64,000 nucleotides of DNA from Streblospio benedicti (Eukaryota; Annelida; Polychaeta; Spionida; Spionidae): NCBI GenBank assembly GCA_019095985.1, contig CM032659.1, forward strand, positions 18,917,258 through 18,981,257. The letters run 5' to 3'. Made by a program: the position numbers and the translations under genes. Numbering within the stretch: the first letter of the stretch is position 1; every line of letters starts with the position of its first letter. The notes beneath the pieces are model-generated. The model was given only the letters and a program-made list of their open reading frames with translations, did not search any database and was not told the origin of the DNA. Below are positions 1-13,600 of this stretch, in pieces.

Positions 1-2832
1 TCCAGTGGGAGCTGGCTGCAGCTCAAGCAAACTATGGCGCCATACTATTCATAATTCACAGATGCTCTCATCATCTGATTTCAACCTTTTTAACATTTAC
101 GTTATATGGAGCAGTGTACAAATAGTTGGGGATGGGTTTGCTCAATACCCTTCCCCCAACTCAACCAGCTATTGAGCCCATGACCTCCTGCATTGGTATA
201 CAGGCCCCGATACAGGCCAAAATCAACATTCTTATTTAGAAGATACCACCTAGCATAGAAAACAATCATACTCCAGACGTGAAGTTCTACATTTATGATT
301 CCACTAACCGTTCATATTCTGGATGGTCATGTATGAATCCAATAGCTAATACGGAACAGCAAATATGCACAAGCATGTCAATTCTCCCTAACATGCAGCT
401 TTGGCTTTGCACTGACAAGTAAATGACGTGGCGTCTTGAGGGAATCGGCAAAAGCAATGTATTATACAGTAACGTGTTTTCATATAAAATCGTCTCTAAA
501 CGGGGTAAGATTTGTGCAAAATGCTCTATCAATGTTCAAAATTGTTTAGTCGGTGATGAAGTTGCCTATTAGGTTTTTCATCATGGTCAAGGTTATGTTT
601 GAAACATTGATCAATTTGGTTCATTTGCAGTCAAGTTAGAACTAGCGAGACGGTTTGAATGCATTCTCAAAGGTCTCATGCTGCTAATGTGCTGAACTAT
701 CAAAGTAAATGCCATAATCGGAAGAACCCTGCAAAGTCTATCCCATAATTCATAATCTAATGGATCAAGAAGGATTTCAATGTGTGTCTTTCTATTTATA
801 GGAAAATTGTAACGAAATACCTACATTGTATATACTCACAGGGACTTTACAATCTGTCTAGATATATTAAGCTGCAGCTGAAAAATGTCATAATGAAGTT
901 GCTGTAGATTTTGTCACGTCCATAATTGTGTGAGTTTATATAGTAAATGGGCAATAACAAGGTGAATAAGACATAACATAAAAAGTGAAAATTAGTAATG
1001 AAACAGATGAAGTTGCCATAAAAATTGTTTATTAACTTTGTGGCATGTGTCCAAGTGTCTTGTTAATGTTAGCTTAGCTGTGGCTGTATGCTCGATGTAA
1101 ACAGTGTTTACATAGGGACATTTTGCTCAGTTTCTTACAAAAGGGCAGAAAATCTGAACTTCTGTTAAATATCACTCGAGATTTTGTACAAAATGAGCGG
1201 GTGAAAGAGAAATTAGCCTATCATATGTGCAATATCCAGTGGCAATTTATCTTAACTTTGTCGTTTTCACCATCCTTTCAATCTATTAAACTCCTCTGCA
1301 ACACGCTGTTGATAACGACCTGAGATAATGATTGATGAATTTCGTTAGAATGTACTTCATACACTTTTAATTTGTTATATTTTACTGCCTTTTTTGGGGT
1401 TAATGCAAGTTGTTATGAGCATTGCAGATGCTTCCATCTGATTAGCCACAAGCTGCCAATTTAAGCAACTCAAAATCAATGTGACTGTTTCAAGGCGTAC
1501 TGTGGGAAATAGGCTTAGAGATTTTTAGATTCGTTGTTTTATAGATTTATTGATCGGTTTGTCCTGCTTGCTAATTTTGTTTCTGAAATTAAAATGGATT
1601 TTTGATTTTACTTTTTGATAAATTCAATTTTGTGATTAATCACATCGTTCAACAGTTAATCTTTTGTACATAGCAAATATCATGAACCCAGTTGCTATAT
1701 ACCAAATACAGACAACATTGGTTTCCTCAGAGACGGTTTCCGTAATAGACTTAGTCCACACACTACAAATCATGCAAATCCTGGGATTTGCCATTCCTTG
1801 GGGTCAGATAAAAGTCAGAGAGGATTTCAGCAGAGTGGGATAACGGCAGTGGTAGTAGGAAATCAAGGGCTATTTGCTGAGCTTGTGACTTCGTGCTCCA
1901 CCCCATTGCCAGAAGCCAAGGGAATATTCTGGCTTAGTTGAAATATCAATTAGATCAATTAAAATAACCATACCACCAGTATTTTACGTAACTGAACAGA
2001 TTCTAATCAAGTTCTTTGAAATAGGATTGTTAAAATGTCTTTTATAGCACGCCATGAAAGATGTTTATTATCTAGATAATTCAATTTTGTAATTGCTTCT
2101 TCCTCTCACATTTACTCCTGTACTTTGATTTTTTTATTTTTGGAAAGCATACGAGTGCAGTATGTTGCAAATTCTCACCTATAATAAATCTGGAAAAAAT
2201 TCCCTTGAACAGCCTTTGTTGAGATTTGTAGGGTATGTGGATTACGTTCCTCAGAGAACCATTGACAAGAGGCAGACTTTACAGGCTTCTTTTTTGGCTA
2301 GTGCCTGGATTGGCAGAAAAGCTACGAATGGCTGAATAATGATTTGTTACCTACGTTTTAAATAGTGGAGAATGCCATATGATAGATACGAACACTGAAT
2401 ACACTCCTGTGAGTGTCTTTGATTGACAATTGTGTGTGCCAATGACTGTAGACTTTTTAGATATGTGAGTTTTGCTGTCTGCTTCCATACACTCGGCTGA
2501 CATTTACAATGACATTACGCAGCCTTATACGGAGAATCTGCCGCCTATCCGTTAACTTGACAAATACCATCATTAGGCGTTTGAGGCGGCTTCATCTAAT
2601 TGTGGCTTTGGGGTGGTACATGGCCAATTCACACTCTAACTTCATAAGCGTGGGGAGAATCTTCTCTAGTGTGTTTTTATGAAGTGTACAGTCTTTCAAT
2701 AGTGTGGTATTTAAGCAGTGGAAAATACAGCAGTTTGTCTGGTAAGACTGTAGTTTGGTTGCATGGTGCTAGTAGGGTGACCTAGGCCTATAAACCTTAT
2801 TTTTTTTATAGAAAATTTCATTGAGTATGTTT

Positions 2833-3090
2833 GTTTCCATGGCTGAGAAGATAGGGAGTTGGACTTGTGACCAGAAGTTTGTGAGTTTGAGTCCAAATCG
2901 TGTCTGGTGATGAGTGTTTAGCAAATTCATCCCTAGCAGTTTGCATTTTGCTCTGTGGTATCTACATGTTAAATAGGTACAGGTCAGGCTAATATAAGTA
3001 ATGAGAGCCATGTGTTACAGCAATCCGAGCTGCATGCTCACCAGGGAGTTGAAAAAAGCAAGGATGCCAATAACCTGGTATGAATGTCAA
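2833..3090 (+). mobile_element. tRNA-derived SINE, diverged copy
   Basis: The copy aligns with the better-kept one at 27791-28075. A degenerate A box lies in the TGGCTGAGAAG region, a degenerate B box around GAGTTTGAGTCC, followed by a shared body (GTCTGGTGATGAGTGTT, then AATAGGTACAGGTCAGG) and tail. It is more diverged than the 7.3-kb and 27.8-kb copies, so probably older. Confidence 0.65.
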
Positions 3091-3613
3091 TTTGCTCGAA
3101 CACAAGCACAGGGAAAGTGAACTCTAAATTAGCACATTAACATTTATTTACATAATGTCATGAATTCTAGTCCTGGTTTGTGTAATGGGTGTGTTTTGAG
3201 CAAAGTCAGCAATCATCCAATACATATACATGTACATTTTGTACTACACTTTAGTGCCTTCAAATATAAAATGCTAAATAGGTTTAATAATGAAAAAGTT
3301 AATTCAAATGTCAATATATGGACACCACATGCTTGAGGACTCTTGTGACTCCACACTCTCCCCTGAAAATAAAATTGAAGCTTTTTCCAAAATTAACTGA
3401 TGTAAGACAATTTGTCATGTGGATTAGATTAAGTTGTGAGATGCTGACTTTGAAGCATCATCATCATCCGACATTTCCTGGCTGAATTGTTTGTTCTGGC
3501 TCCTGACAGCCAACAATAACAGTCGGCCTATCAACTATGACAGCTTATAAACACACCAGCATAACGTCCTCGTGTTTGGTTTACAAAGTGGAGCTACCAG
3601 GGATTTATTAGTA

Positions 3614-3788
3614 CAGTGGAACTTCCAATCAAGACCACCTCTACTGAGACCACCTCTGTCATAGAACCATTTTTCATGCTCCCGAATGTTCAAAAGGCGA
3701 TCAAATTGAACCTCCATATAAAGACCACCTCTATTGAGACCACTTGAGGTCAGGTTCCATGGGAGGTCCTAATAGAGAGGTTCTACTG
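3614..3788 (+). mobile_element. pogo-like MITE, copy 1
   Basis: Terminal inverted repeats CAGTGGAACTTCC and GAGGTTCTACTG are flanked by TA on both sides, the target duplication expected of Tc1/pogo elements. The interior is a near-palindrome of AGACCACCTCT-type words (left part) and AGGTGGTCC-type words (right part). No coding capacity. The family has nine near-full-length copies in the window, and the termini resemble the CAGTRRAACCTC ends known from Tigger/pogo elements. Confidence 0.8.
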
Positions 3789-4676
3789 TATGTCTCCACT
3801 TTATCTCGGCTGGAGTCGGTGTGTTGCTTTTGTTGGCAGATTTGAGCAATGCTTCTGTGGTGTTTTAAGGCTATTGTTTGAAGCTGTTTTTGTACAGTTT
3901 GTTTTTGTGAGAGAAAGCAGCCAATGTTCAGTAGCTATTAGCTAGCTGGTGTAGATACCTTCACCAGAACAGTGGCAGCAGATGCCCCGAACAAAGTTTA
4001 GCTTGTAGAATAGGTCGTAGTAACAGTTTAGTCTAGTTGTGGATAATGTTAAACGTTTTTACATTGTCAGTCTGTGACTTATTATCATGCTTTTATTTTT
4101 GTTAGGACTGGGGGGTGGTAAGGCAATTTTCCAAACAGATGTTTGGAAAATCATTCAGTTAGGTTATTCATTTGGAAATTCTTAATTGAAGGCAACTGTT
4201 GTACAAACTCGTATCTAAATCTGTAAATTATAGGCTCTGTTATGCTAAGAGTCCACTAGGGGGGCAACAAATGATTCCAGTGCATGATATCGTAATTTGA
4301 TCTAAAACCAAGTGTCCTAAAAAAAGTGCCTAATTATGTGCAATGTCTCAAATCTACGACCAACTAGCGCGCAGTTATGCCTAGTGGCGCAACCTAAAAT
4401 CATATGACGTAAGTATGCCAACGAACTGCCCATCTGTTGGAACCTACTGGAATGTCATGTTGTATGATAAATTGCGCTAAATTGAAATAAGTCGCCCAAA
4501 GTCATTGCCCTAGTGGAATCCAAGCATCACTAGACAAAGTATCCAAGTGTATGTTGGATGAGAGTAAATAATGTAAGACAATACGCTTGGCACCTTTGAC
4601 ATTGTTTCAATATTGTGATTTGAATAAATTACATGTATGGGCAAATTTTACAATGGACGATATTATGCATTTGTAG

Positions 4677-7600
4677 GTGAGATGGGCAAGGCTGTGATCA
4701 TCAAGAAGGAGGAACTCTCCGTGGAGGAGCGTAAGAAGTTTGACGAAGGCTGGCAGAAGAACGCTTTCAACCAGTACGCCAGCGACATGATCAGTGAGCA
4801 CCGGTCACTGCCCGATGTCAGGGACCCCTCATGTAAAAAGGTCAGTTCATAACCCTTTGTATAATGAGGTCAACTTTGTTTATAGCATGAGGGCCCGTGG
4901 TGTTGGTGCATGGACCTCCAGAGGCAGGCTAGGTGTAACTGAGCCTCAGGGACCTTTGTGTATGAGGTCCATGACCGTTTGTGCAATGAGGTCAGTTCAT
5001 GACTCATTCGAGTAAACATGTCAGTTCATAATACCTCGCTTAAAGAGGTCAGTTTATATGATCCCTTTGTATAAACAGGTCAGTCACCCCTTTGTGTAAA
5101 GATGTCAGTTTAAGATTTGTGTTATTGTTAGTGTTGGGGATCCCATTTTCAGAGGTCCTCTTGTGTTGCCCAACAAATCAAGCCAGGAGGTGTGGAATGC
5201 ATCAAAATTTACGAAGAATAACTATTATGTACATGCACCATAGAAGGCTTTTTATTTGCCGCACTATATTTGAGTGTTGTCGTGCCGTACTTTAGGTGCA
5301 GTACCGGCCAATGAGCGAGCTCCCGGACACGTCTGTGATCATCATCTTCCACAACGAGGCGTGGTCCGTGCTCCGCCGCACGGTGTTCTCCGTGCTTGAC
5401 CGGTCGCCACCGCAGCTCATCAACGAGGTCATCCTCGTGGACGACGCCTCCGACCTCCGTGAGTCTGCATGGCATCGAAATAACACTGATGCATTACATT
5501 CAATTGACTTGCTTTTAACATCATATGCTGCTATTATAAGGATCCAAATATGCAGAATCATAGTATAGGCAGGAAAACTGGTTACAACTTAAAACATCAT
5601 TTGCTGCTATTGTAATGAGCTAAATTATAGTATAGTGCAGAATGACATTATCAGTGATAATAGGGAGAAAAACTGATAACAGCTTAACTGTATACAGTAG
5701 AACATCCCATTAAGACTACCGCTCTATTGAGACCACCTCTATATCGAGACCACTTTTCACAATCCCAATCCTTCATAAACATATCAAAATGAACCTCTAT
5801 ACAGACACTACCTCTCAATTGAGACCATTTAACATTGGTCCTAAAGGTGGTCCTAATGATGCATTCGAAACATGCACTTGTATTAACAGTAAGTACGATT
5901 TCACTAGTGATGAAAAGCGTTCGAAACCATGGAATTTATGATTTTCACCACTTGTGAACTTGTACTTACCGTAAATATGAGCGGTTTTGAATGCACCATA
6001 ATAGAGAGCTTCTACTGTAGTAGTAAGCAAAGTAAAGACCACCATTTCTTCGTTACAGCGCACCTGCAGCAGCCACTGGCTGACTTTGTGGCGTCACACC
6101 CCAAGCTGCGCCTGCGCCGCGCCAAGAAGCGCGAGGGGCTGATCCGGGCACGCCTGCTGGGGGCCGCCGCAGCCAAGGGTCAGGTCCTCACCTTCCTCGA
6201 CTCGCACTGCGAGTGCACCGAAGGTAACACTCCCTGGGGAGTATCCCGTCATTCTCTTTGGGGGGTGAAAACTTCAATCTGCTGTATATACTGATGCACA
6301 TCTACATGTATGAACCCATGTCAACACTTATATAGCATTTAGCTTGAATATTTGCCACTTTTGATGGTGGGCTTTTTTATGAATCGATATGAATTTGTGT
6401 ATTTGCAATTTTGCATTGACATTTTAATGGGCTAGATTCTATGTTGATATGGTCACAAAAATTGTGCTTCTACATCCCTAAACCCCCTCTTTTTGTACAG
6501 TAAAACCTCCAATTAAGACCACTTCTCTATTGAGACCTTATCTATAGTAAGACCATTTTTTAATGCTTCCAAACCTTCATAAAGCTACCAAAACGAACCT
6601 CTGTATAGAGACCACCTCTCTGTTGAGACCACCTAACACTGGTCCCAAAAGTGGTCCTAATAGAGAGATTCTACTGTGTCACATTTCTACACCCCTAAAG
6701 ACCCCATCTTTCATACAAGTCAAGTCAAAAATTGTTTATTATACTGACATGTGGCATATACAAGTATAAACATGCAATTTACAAAATCATTATAATAATA
6801 TAATAACCACCCAGCCGCAAGGGCTTATAAGTCAGTATGAAATCATTAACATATAACAATGGCAGATCCAGGTTTTTAGAAAAGGGGGAGGGGCACACTT
6901 AGGGATTTCATGGGTTTTATACGCGCGATGGATGGCGAATGTGTAAAAACCCTATGGAAATGAAGTATTTTGGTAGGAAAAGAGGCAGCGCTTGCCCCAT
7001 GCACCCCCCTGGATCTGCCTATGAATATATACAACTTATCACTGATAGTGTTTCTCAGGCTGGCTGGAGCCGATGTTGGACCGTATCGCGGAGGCCGAGA
7101 GTAACGTGGTGACGCCAGTGATTGACGTGGTGGATGACGACACGCTGCGCTACCAGTACTCGGCCGCCAAGGCCACATCCGTGGGAGGCTTCGACTGGAA
7201 CCTGCAGTTCAACTGGCACTCGATCCCCGAGCATGAGAGGCTGAGGCGCAGCAAGGACTCTGACCCTGTCAGGTGCGTGGACTGCTGTTGTGTGCTTCTG
7301 TGGTTGAGTGGATATCAGAGTTGGACTCGTGGAAGGTAGGTCGTGGGTTCGATTCCCAGTCGGGTCTGGTGGTGGGTGTTGAGCAAACTTGACACTGCTC
7401 CGTGGCACCAATAGGTACAGGTTTGGCGAGTGGATTCTAATGTGAGTGATAAGCACGCAATGATTTTTAAAGCATGTAGGTAAAGAAACTACATGTAGTT
7501 AGGACAAATGAAGAGGCTTTACTCTTACAGATTAATTACTCTTGCAAAATATTTCATGTAGTCACACTTCATGTAGGCACTCTGCGTGGTAAAGCAAGTG

Positions 7601-10600
7601 AGGTTGTTAACATTGTTAAGTGCACCCTTCGACACACACAAACACACAGTCACACACACAAATAAACAATCTTTCAAAAGAAAAACATTCCAACGTGTCT
7701 GCTATTATGGCTGAAAACAAGGCCTATTACCACAATGACGACATGTTTGCTTATAATCTAACAAACCATATATTCAAGGTTTTTTTCCTTTTAGCTAAGC
7801 TAACTGTTGCTTTATTCATCGCCCTTTCTTTTGCAAAATACTCTACCATATGCCTATTAATATGCAGCAGTCGGCATTGAGAAATCCCTGTCAAAATATG
7901 GGATTTGTGGTCATTTAGGCAGAATATTCATCTTTTCATCTTTTCGCAATATCTTCAGAGCTTGTTTACTTGCAATAAAAAGCAGGACAAAAAATAAAAG
8001 CAACAAGGGAAACACTGCTGTACTCAATGTGAATAATGTTTGCATGTAAAGTGACTTCCTTATGTGCAGAAGGGTTTAAAACATCTGCCCTATAACTGTG
8101 AAATGAGCTTCATTTTAATTCCTCCTCAACGTGTACATTCTGCTGTCCTATATGGTGGGTGAGCTGCAAGTATGTGTAGGCTTGAAAAGTTAATGGAGAT
8201 TGTTCATAAAGATGTCGTCTGTACGGAAAACAACAACAGCATTACGTTCACGGTTTTAGCGCACTCTTTACGAGCCTCGGCCGCGTGTCATCAGCACATA
8301 GTAGGGCACAACATTATCTCTGTGCAGCGTGAAATATTCATAAGTGTGCATCCTCAGAAATCTTCACTGCCCCGCCAGAGAAATCTGCAGTAAAAGTCAC
8401 TCTCCGGTCACAGAGTCACCACGGCCGTTTGTCACACGCACTACTCATGAATTATGCCTGGAGCTCGTATTTTTTGTGTTCGTGAACAACAAAGTTACAA
8501 TATACGTTTAGTTTTTCCTAATTGATTGTGACTGTACATCCATTTAGTAGACATTATCTTGTGCGGCTACTTTCTCTTTTCATCATTAACAAATTACGAA
8601 TTACATGTATGAAGCAATGGTGACACGTCTGTTCACCTAAAACGGGTTCCATTGCACCATTTGTATAAAATTTATTGCGTACCAATCAATATATCTCTAT
8701 GTGCATCAATTCAGTTTATGTTTAGTTTAGAAATGTTGATTTTACAACATTCAAAAATATCTAAATTTCACTAAACTTTAAACATCTTTTGATACACTCT
8801 CATATATTGCTCGTAACACTGATGTATGCAGCTGCATTTTCTTGAGCAAAAGGAAACGCATGACACTGTTACCCTTTACAAAGAAAACAACACTGATTGA
8901 AAGAAATGTGCATGTCATAATTAGTTCACTTATCCAGTTGTTTTCATCTCATTTATGCTGTGGCTGGCGAAGAGGGAAGGATAAAAAGTGACCTATTAGC
9001 CACTCACATCTGCTGGCCTGAAGTCTGCGTGTTGGACTTAGCAGCAAAACGTGTGTCCGACCCATTTTCTAAATGAATTGTTTTATTTGCAACCACAATA
9101 TAGAGTAGTATGTGTGGCAAATTCTTTGCCAGTTTCACTCCAATTGATCACATATATCAACAAAGCGCCGGTGACAAGGTGTTTTTTGGCGACACTCACT
9201 TATTGCAAAACTTCCGCAATTTACATGTGGAGCAACAACATGCAAGCTTTTGTGAATAATGTCCTAACACTGGTGAAGCTTGCTTTTTTTCTAAATATTT
9301 GATAGCGGCTTTAAAACATTTTCCGTTTTTGGTGCTACTGTTTGAACATCAGAAAAAAGGTGTTAACGGTAGGTTGATGTTTAGTCTTGTTCTGTAGCGT
9401 TTTTGCGTTTTTGCATGTTAGGTTAACGCCTTTTAACTCTCTCTCACTCTGCTTTCTCTTTGAAGCGATTCTGCATTGTCATGATGTTCATGTTTTGGAT
9501 CTCTGCGAGGCAGACAATTTAAAAGTGTGGACACAATTAATCAGTGCACACCTACATGGATGCCTTTAGCTGTGCATTTTCTGAGGAGCGGATGTTTTTT
9601 TGTTGTGCTATGTGGGCCCCAGGTTGAGAACGAGTATGGAGGTTGACAGCAAACAAGCCTCTAATCCACTTTCCGGGCTTGTAGCTGCATAATTAACATG
9701 GCAGGTGATGCCACTCCTCATCCAGCAGGGACCTGCCATGGGGTTAAAGTCAAACGCTGAGGAAGAAGGGCCATTTAACAGTCTGTATACACTTGGCCAG
9801 CTTAAACGAGATCTTAAAGGACTGAATGAGTAGAATTTCGAGCTATCAGATGAATATTTCGTATGCTTACTCAAATTATCAATAGACTTAATTCAATAAA
9901 ATTTAAGATTTTATGAGGAGTTCAAATTGAGTGCTAAATAAACAGCAAAAAGCCAAAATGTAGGGACCTGGCCAAAATCTAGGGACCTGTTTTGCGCCCC
10001 AATCCTCCCCGCCCCTGCCCCCCTCCCCCACCTTACAAATAGGGGCTCAGCACATCTGTATTCCTGAGCCCATAAGATTCATTAGCAGAAGCTCTCTGAG
10101 TGACTTTGCTAGAGGATAATGGCTGCATGCTTTTGTAACAAGGCTACTTTATCATAAACCTTGTAATATCACTCTGAATGTTTGTATTGTTATTTATACC
10201 TAAGATGAGTTATATTATGTGGAAAGAAAAACAAATAGCAAGAAAAGTAATACTTTACGGTAGCTTCGCTGCCAGCTTTGAACCCAAGATTATAGAACAA
10301 TAAAACTAATGAACAATCACATTATCCCCCAAATATGTCTACTTAGTCTTTTGACATTTGTCTCTTCCAGTCTATAGCTTCTGTAGTTGATTGGTTAGTT
10401 TTTGACAGGCGATTGGAAGAGGCATTGGATGTTGACAAAACTCATTTGTTATAAGTTGAAAGACATGTGTCAGATTAGCTAATGGTAGTATGAGTGGATG
10501 ATGAGGATCCTCATTGCCTAGCACTCAAATGGTAGCCAGGGATCATTGAATTGCACCTAGCGAATTTTGTGAAAATCAAAGTGAGGTTATCCGGTGTAAT

Positions 10601-13600
10601 GTGATAAGTTAGATGAGTGGAATGAAAATCCTCATTTGTCTTCGTATATTGGTTTACATCTACGGTTCGTCTTGATACATCAGCAATCTTCTATTCTACA
10701 TTCTATCTAAATCTATCTTCTACCCAGAGACTTCTATATATGATATGCAATGTCTGTATGTTCTTTACAGACTCCTAAACCATGCATGTAATCACCATGA
10801 AATTTAGGCAAGTCATTGTGCATATTCTACGGGTTGTTTTATGAAGTCTAAATGCTCACAAAATTACCCACTTCCATGAAAATTTCAATTAAAAAATAGA
10901 TTATTCTTTGGTGTCATGTTTACATAGCCAGACACCTGTTTTTCAAGGAATAACGCCTTGGCATTGTCTTTCAATGAATAGTATCTGTGGTAAGTCAGGT
11001 CTACAAACTATTCATAAGTTATGCGGAGTGGAGATTGGGTGAGGGGGATCAACATCTTAAGGGGGAAAACCCACAGCAACGCATGGCCGCCATACAGCAA
11101 CTCTGAAGAGTTGGCTTGATGTATCATATCAATGAAGCCCATGTCAACAACCAAGCTGTGTCAATGCAACACATGACTGGGAAAGCTAGTGTTAAAGTAA
11201 GGCTTTTTACTACATGATTACCGACTACATCAAATGGTCTATTGCCATTGTCGGGCTAAATGCACCACCCATTAAACCTTTGTCAGAGGCGTAAGCCATG
11301 TCTTCAAAAGTACAGTAGAACCTCCATTTAAGACCACCTCTATATTGAGACCACCTCTGTAATAGGACCATTTTTCATGCTCCCGAAATGTTCATAAAAT
11401 GACCAAAATGAACCTCCATAAATAGACCACCTCTCTATTGAGACCACTTGAGATCAGTCCCACGGGTGGTCTTAATAGAGAGGTTTGTCATACGAAAAAA
11501 TGCGTGTAAACGGCAGTCCATATATGAACACGGCAAACTGAGATTTGCTGCTGCGGCGGCGTCTTCTCCTTTATCACTGGCTCACAAACAAAGTGGCGGT
11601 GAAACATGAGTGTGTCGCCACACAGCGGTAAATACACAGCAGGCGCTAATGATCGTGCTCCTCATGAAGGCCACCACAATTTGTCATCTGCGGGCAGGCA
11701 CACTGAGCTGTGTATGCTCCTCATAGAAACAGTCACCTCATCTGCCATGACAGCATGTGAAAGACTTTAGAAAAAAAATGTATTTCGATCAGTTTTTCCG
11801 TATTACTTGACTACTTAAGGAGTTTGCATAGATATTTGTAAAGTTTTGCTAAACAGGTATTTGATTTGTAATTATCAAACTTCATGATTGCGTTTATTAG
11901 TATGTTAACTTCGAAAAGTCAGTGAGATTTTGATGTACATGTACATTGATTTTTACGCATTTACATTTTTTTTATTGGGATTGATGTCTTTTCATCAGTG
12001 CTGGGCTGTGGTCAGTGAGAATATTTGCATGGTTTTCATACACAGTCCATGATTCTCTTTTGTGTATGATTACGGCATATTTATGAAAATGTATGCCACA
12101 ATACCTTAATGTAGACCCTTTTCATGCGTCATCCACTCTGACATTCGTACTGAGGTCTATTACTGTCTGACTGATGGTAATGAGCTTCATGTTTTACTTG
12201 AATCCATGTGCATAAAATCTGCTTATTTGTTATTCAGTGAAATATATTACACTTTTAACTCATTATGCTTGAAATACATGTATGTGTTTGCTCTACATGT
12301 AGTGACAATCTGTTTTTCAAAATGTATGTCATAGTGTCCTAATATGTATATCTGAAAGGCTCGAGTATAATAGGCCAGGAAATGGATGATGCAGTGATGT
12401 ATGACATACATGTATATTGCATATGGAGCTAAATGATTAATTCCGTTCTTAACAAATGAAGTAGGATTTGATATAAAAATGTGCACAAAAGGTAAAATTT
12501 TCAAGAGCTCCGCATCTTTGGAATAAAAGTTAGACTTATTTAATTCAAACTTAATGGGAGGGGGATAGAAAATTAGTCATCTGACATTTCAAGTTAGCAG
12601 AGTGAATAATGATATAAAGTAAAATGATAGGGAGGGTTGTTTGTTAATTCAATTTATCTGAGTTCAAGTTAAACATGTCCAACTTGGTTGCTTTAAATCT
12701 AAATGAAAATATATTGAAAATCTCTAAAAGGTTTGATTTTAACTTTTTTCTACTCCATACATAACATTTTTCAAAGGCGGGGAATCAGGATTTCTATATA
12801 GAAAATTAATAACTGTAAATTCTTGTACTATAAAACAAAACAAAAAATATACACACTGTATATGAGAATGATGAGTTCATAAAATAATGCAATTCATAAC
12901 ATAAACAGCATCTGAAGCTTTGCAACACGGAAAGTTCACAATAGGCATGATATTAAGTTAGCATCTTCTGAAAACATCGTTCCTTTTCTGTACACATTGT
13001 TTTCTCTGCTCTTTGTAAAGAAGCTTGCTTGTTGCTCCTCGTGAGTATTGCTGCGTGATGCACGTGAGACGTCATGGCGAGTGACAGGTTTATCTGCGTC
13101 TGACCGGCGTCTTCCCCTTACTGCAACAGATGACATTATTCTCAGTGCCAGCTACGCGCACACAGTAGGGGATGGAATGTATATGTTGATGTTTTTGGAT
13201 TTATAGTCTACTTTCTGTACACTCACTTGACTTTGAATATTAAGCAAGTCATGGGCATCCCTTCCCACACTCTAGTATTTTCCAACCATGTGGCGAGCAT
13301 ATAGGACTTTGTAATGACGTTAGCGCTTTACTTGACAAACCTGTAGGTATTTAATGTGTAGGTGCCATGGAGCAGTGAGCAACCAGTCAAGGATAGATGT
13401 GCTCAACCCACACCACCAGGACTCGAATCCACAACGTTGTGGTTAAATACCCAACTCCCTTTCCAATAGGCCTCGAAAGTTACTGTACCTGACCAACAAA
13501 AATACAAACTCTCTACACATGGACAGCTCTCACTATTTTACCATCTTTTCTACTACTGTTATTTTTCAATGACATCATGGAATAGCAGTCTTGAAAGAAG

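Larger units (their letters stand above)
1..4676. other. Upstream or intron DNA of the GALNT gene, no exon recognised
   Basis: The first visible GALNT exon opens with an AG acceptor and needs one base from an earlier exon, so this stretch is probably intron. I looked for an exon coding a short cytoplasmic tail plus a signal-anchor helix and ending in phase 1, and found no convincing one. The short open frames here are AT-rich and lack family features. Recognisable content is one SINE (about 2833-3090) and one pogo-like MITE (3614-3788). Confidence 0.6.

Noticed and set aside
1123-1323. 66-codon frame as a possible GALNT N-terminal exon
   Set aside because: The hydrophobic stretch is at the wrong end, there is no basic cytoplasmic tail plus anchor, and no donor in the required phase.
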